DNA of 5,541 nt, taken from contig DXMX01000036.1 in NCBI GenBank assembly GCA_019413955.1, positions 10,312-15,852 on the forward strand, read 5' to 3'. The notes beneath the pieces were generated by a model. That model ran no database searches. It saw only the letters and a list, made by a program, of their open reading frames with translations, and was not told the origin of the DNA. Shown piece by piece: positions 4,168 through 5,541 of the stretch (the stretch's first letter is position 1; every line of letters begins with the position of its first letter). This DNA is from Collinsella sp. (GTDB taxonomy: Bacteria > Actinomycetota > Coriobacteriia > Coriobacteriales > Coriobacteriaceae). The position numbers and the translations under genes are program-made.

Positions 4168-5058
4168 ATGAGTGATTTTGTCCTGACCTGTGAATCCGCC
4201 GCCGACCGAACCCGTGAGTTCTTTGCGTCGCGCAATATTCCTGTCGTGTGTTTTCATTACGAGATCGACGATGTTGTCTATACGGACGATCTGTATCAGT
4301 CGATTACGCCGGACAAGTTTTTTGCCCAGATTGCCGCGGGCGCCATGCCCAAGACGTCTCAGGTGAGCGTGGGTGAGTACGAGGAGTTTTGGGAGCCGTT
4401 TGTTGCCGAGGGTAAAGACGTGCTGCACCTGACGTTGTCGTCGGGTATTTCGGGCACGTATGGATCGGCCTGCGTCGCGGCGCAGATGCTTGCGGATCGC
4501 TATCCCGAGGGCGGCAAGGTGCGCGTCATCGATTCGCTGGGGGCGTCTTCGGGCTTTGGTCTGTTGCTGGAATATGCCGCCGATGTGCGCGATAGCGGGG
4601 CTTCACTCGACGAGACGGCCGCTTGGATTGAGGAGCACAAACTCAACCTGCACCACTGGTTCTTCTCGACCGATCTGTCGAGCTACCTACGAGGCGGTCG
4701 CATTTCGGCTGCGAGCGCGATCATTGGCACGGCGCTTAAGATTTGCCCGCTTATAACGGTCGATTGCGAAGGTAAGCTGTCGCCGCGTGAGAAGATTCGC
4801 ACCAAGAAGCGCGCGATTTCCGAGATGGCTAAGACCATGATGGCACACGTGCAGGGCGGTACGGATTATTCGGGTAAGTGCATCATGTCGCACTCGGCGT
4901 GCCGCGAGGATGCCGAGGCAGTTGCGGCGCTGATTGAGGAACAGGTTCCGCAGCTTAAAGGCAAGATTGAGATCAATGACATCGGTACTCTGATTGGCTC
5001 GCATACCGGACCCGGTACGGTGGCGCTCTTCTTTATGGGCGACAAGCGCGTGGATTAA
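4168..5058 (+). CDS. DegV family (FakB-like) fatty-acid-binding protein
   Basis: This 296-residue cytoplasmic protein is full length for the DegV family (PF02645). Characterised members (FakB) bind a free fatty acid and hand it to the kinase FakA, which makes acyl-phosphate for phospholipid synthesis. Family landmarks are TSQVSVGEYEEFW (63-75), LSSGISGTYGSA (90-101), VIDSLGASSGFG (120-131), YLRGGRIS (173-180), LKICPLITVDCEGKL (190-204) and GSHTGPGTVALFFMGDKR (277-294). The TSQ, SSG, GGR and SHTGPG stretches form the lipid carboxylate pocket in known structures. There is no signal peptide. The start at 4168 is fixed by AAGGAG. It is a single-gene unit between fbp (divergent) and a leftward gene (convergent). 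No FakA-like kinase is in the window, so the partner must be encoded elsewhere. Lipid specificity cannot be read from sequence; several paralogs per genome are common. Confidence 0.93.
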   Translation: MSDFVLTCESAADRTREFFASRNIPVVCFHYEIDDVVYTDDLYQSITPDKFFAQIAAGAMPKTSQVSVGEYEEFWEPFVAEGKDVLHLTLSSGISGTYGSACVAAQMLADRYPEGGKVRVIDSLGASSGFGLLLEYAADVRDSGASLDETAAWIEEHKLNLHHWFFSTDLSSYLRGGRISAASAIIGTALKICPLITVDCEGKLSPREKIRTKKRAISEMAKTMMAHVQGGTDYSGKCIMSHSACREDAEAVAALIEEQVPQLKGKIEINDIGTLIGSHTGPGTVALFFMGDKRVD

Positions 5059-5099
5059 TTTGCCCCATCACGTCGCTGCATGATTGCTCAAACGAAAAC

Positions 5100-5127
5100 G
5101 GCCCGTCTCACGTTTGTGGAGCGGGCC
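5100..5127. terminator. Shared hairpin terminator between convergent genes
   Basis: GGCCCGTCTCAC (5100-5111) and GTGGAGCGGGCC (5116-5127) pair over 12 bp with two G-T wobbles and one mismatch, around the loop GTTT. Read leftward it is followed by GTTTTCGTTTG, a fair U-tract, serving the gene ending at 5140. Rightward it has only TTGCTGTT, so it is weaker for the degV-family gene, whose stop lies 41 nt upstream. Confidence 0.75.
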
Positions 5128-5139
5128 TTGCTGTTGCGG

Positions 5140-5541
5140 CTAGCGTTTCTTTCCGCGGAAGAAAAAGCCGTGCAGCGACGGCTTGAGGCCGCGGTTGGCG
5201 CGGTGCTCCTCGACGCGCTCGTGGATCGAAGCGACGCGCTCGATGACTTCGTCGGGAATCGGCACATCGGGATTCATGTTCTCGACTTGGCTGACCTCGG
5301 CGGCGGCGACCTGGTCGATAATGGGCACGTCGTCGCGCGAGATGACAGGTGTGGCGTCTTCCTTCATCTTGCGATAACGCTGCATCATGTCGGTCTGTAG
5401 CTGCTGGGCCGAAGGCGGCGTCCAGATGATGGCGTTGGCGCCGGCGGCGATGGTCTCGCGAATGCTCTCGGGCGTCTTACCGCCCGGCGCGATAAGCGGC
5501 AGGTTGGGATAGTGCTCGCGCAGCTCGCGTAGGACCTGGGG
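5140..5541 (-). CDS. C-terminal part of a probable (beta/alpha)-barrel protein of unknown function (partial, 5' end outside window)
   Basis: The leftward frame is open from the right edge to a TAG at 5140-5142, giving 133 visible residues. An internal ATG at 5388 is not the start, because clear coding precedes it. The first part reads 'YPNLPLIAPGGKTPESIRE', then 'TIAAGANAIIWTPPSAQQL'. This resembles the last strands of a TIM barrel, where a GG loop and a following 'AGA-AII' strand bind a phosphate; several sugar-phosphate and amino-acid-pathway enzymes have this pattern. After about residue 65 comes a charged, probably flexible tail ending in 'LHGFFFRGKKR'. I do not recognise the family, and the substrate cannot be named. 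It is convergent with the degV-family gene and shares its terminator region. Confidence 0.75.
   Translation of the reverse strand, partial: PQVLRELREHYPNLPLIAPGGKTPESIRETIAAGANAIIWTPPSAQQLQTDMMQRYRKMKEDATPVISRDDVPIIDQVAAAEVSQVENMNPDVPIPDEVIERVASIHERVEEHRANRGLKPSLHGFFFRGKKR

Noticed and set aside
3973..4428. 151-codon minus-strand frame covering the fbp-degV gap and the start of the degV-family gene
   Set aside because: It is antisense to conserved DegV motifs, has no start signal, and its tail in the gap resembles no protein I know.

Overview
The window is GC-rich bacterial chromosome. It has compact genes, intrinsic terminators and purine-rich ribosome binding sites. A class III (Firmicutes-type) fructose-1,6-bisphosphatase, a DegV/FakB-type fatty-acid-binding protein, two GtrA-like membrane proteins and a DUF4430 surface-protein tail together suggest a gut actinobacterium of the Coriobacteriia, perhaps Collinsella. 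That placement is inference from gene content and style; there is no rRNA or other marker here.

Layout: (1) 2-358 (+) is the C-terminal end of a secreted or surface protein with a DUF4430 domain, followed by a terminator at 379-418. (2) 419-773 holds no convincing gene. It carries a regular array of ten 15-bp imperfect palindromes in strictly alternating orientation (427-717), built as five 62-bp units, with a possible decayed eleventh copy at 738-752. (3) A 12-bp-stem terminator (774-803) ends a leftward gene series: fbp (3847-1931), a first gtrA-like gene (1852-1457) and a second gtrA-like gene (1237-830). The gaps between these genes contain strong hairpins without U-tracts. (4) 3848-4167 is a divergent control region. 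It has a perfect 10-bp inverted repeat over the likely fbp start site and an extended -10 for the rightward gene. (5) 4168-5058 (+) encodes a DegV-family protein. (6) 5100-5127 is a hairpin terminator between convergent genes. (7) 5140-5541 (-) is the C-terminal part of a probable (beta/alpha)-barrel protein that runs off the window.

Functionally, fbp supplies the gluconeogenic step from fructose-1,6-bisphosphate to fructose-6-phosphate. The two GtrA-like proteins downstream may move lipid-linked sugars for cell-surface glycan decoration, so co-expression with hexose-phosphate supply is plausible but unproven. DegV would present fatty acids to a kinase for phospholipid synthesis. The most unusual element is the alternating palindrome array. 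It resembles a BIME/REP-type mosaic in architecture but has a sequence I do not recognise, and it is shut off from read-through by inward-facing terminators on both sides.
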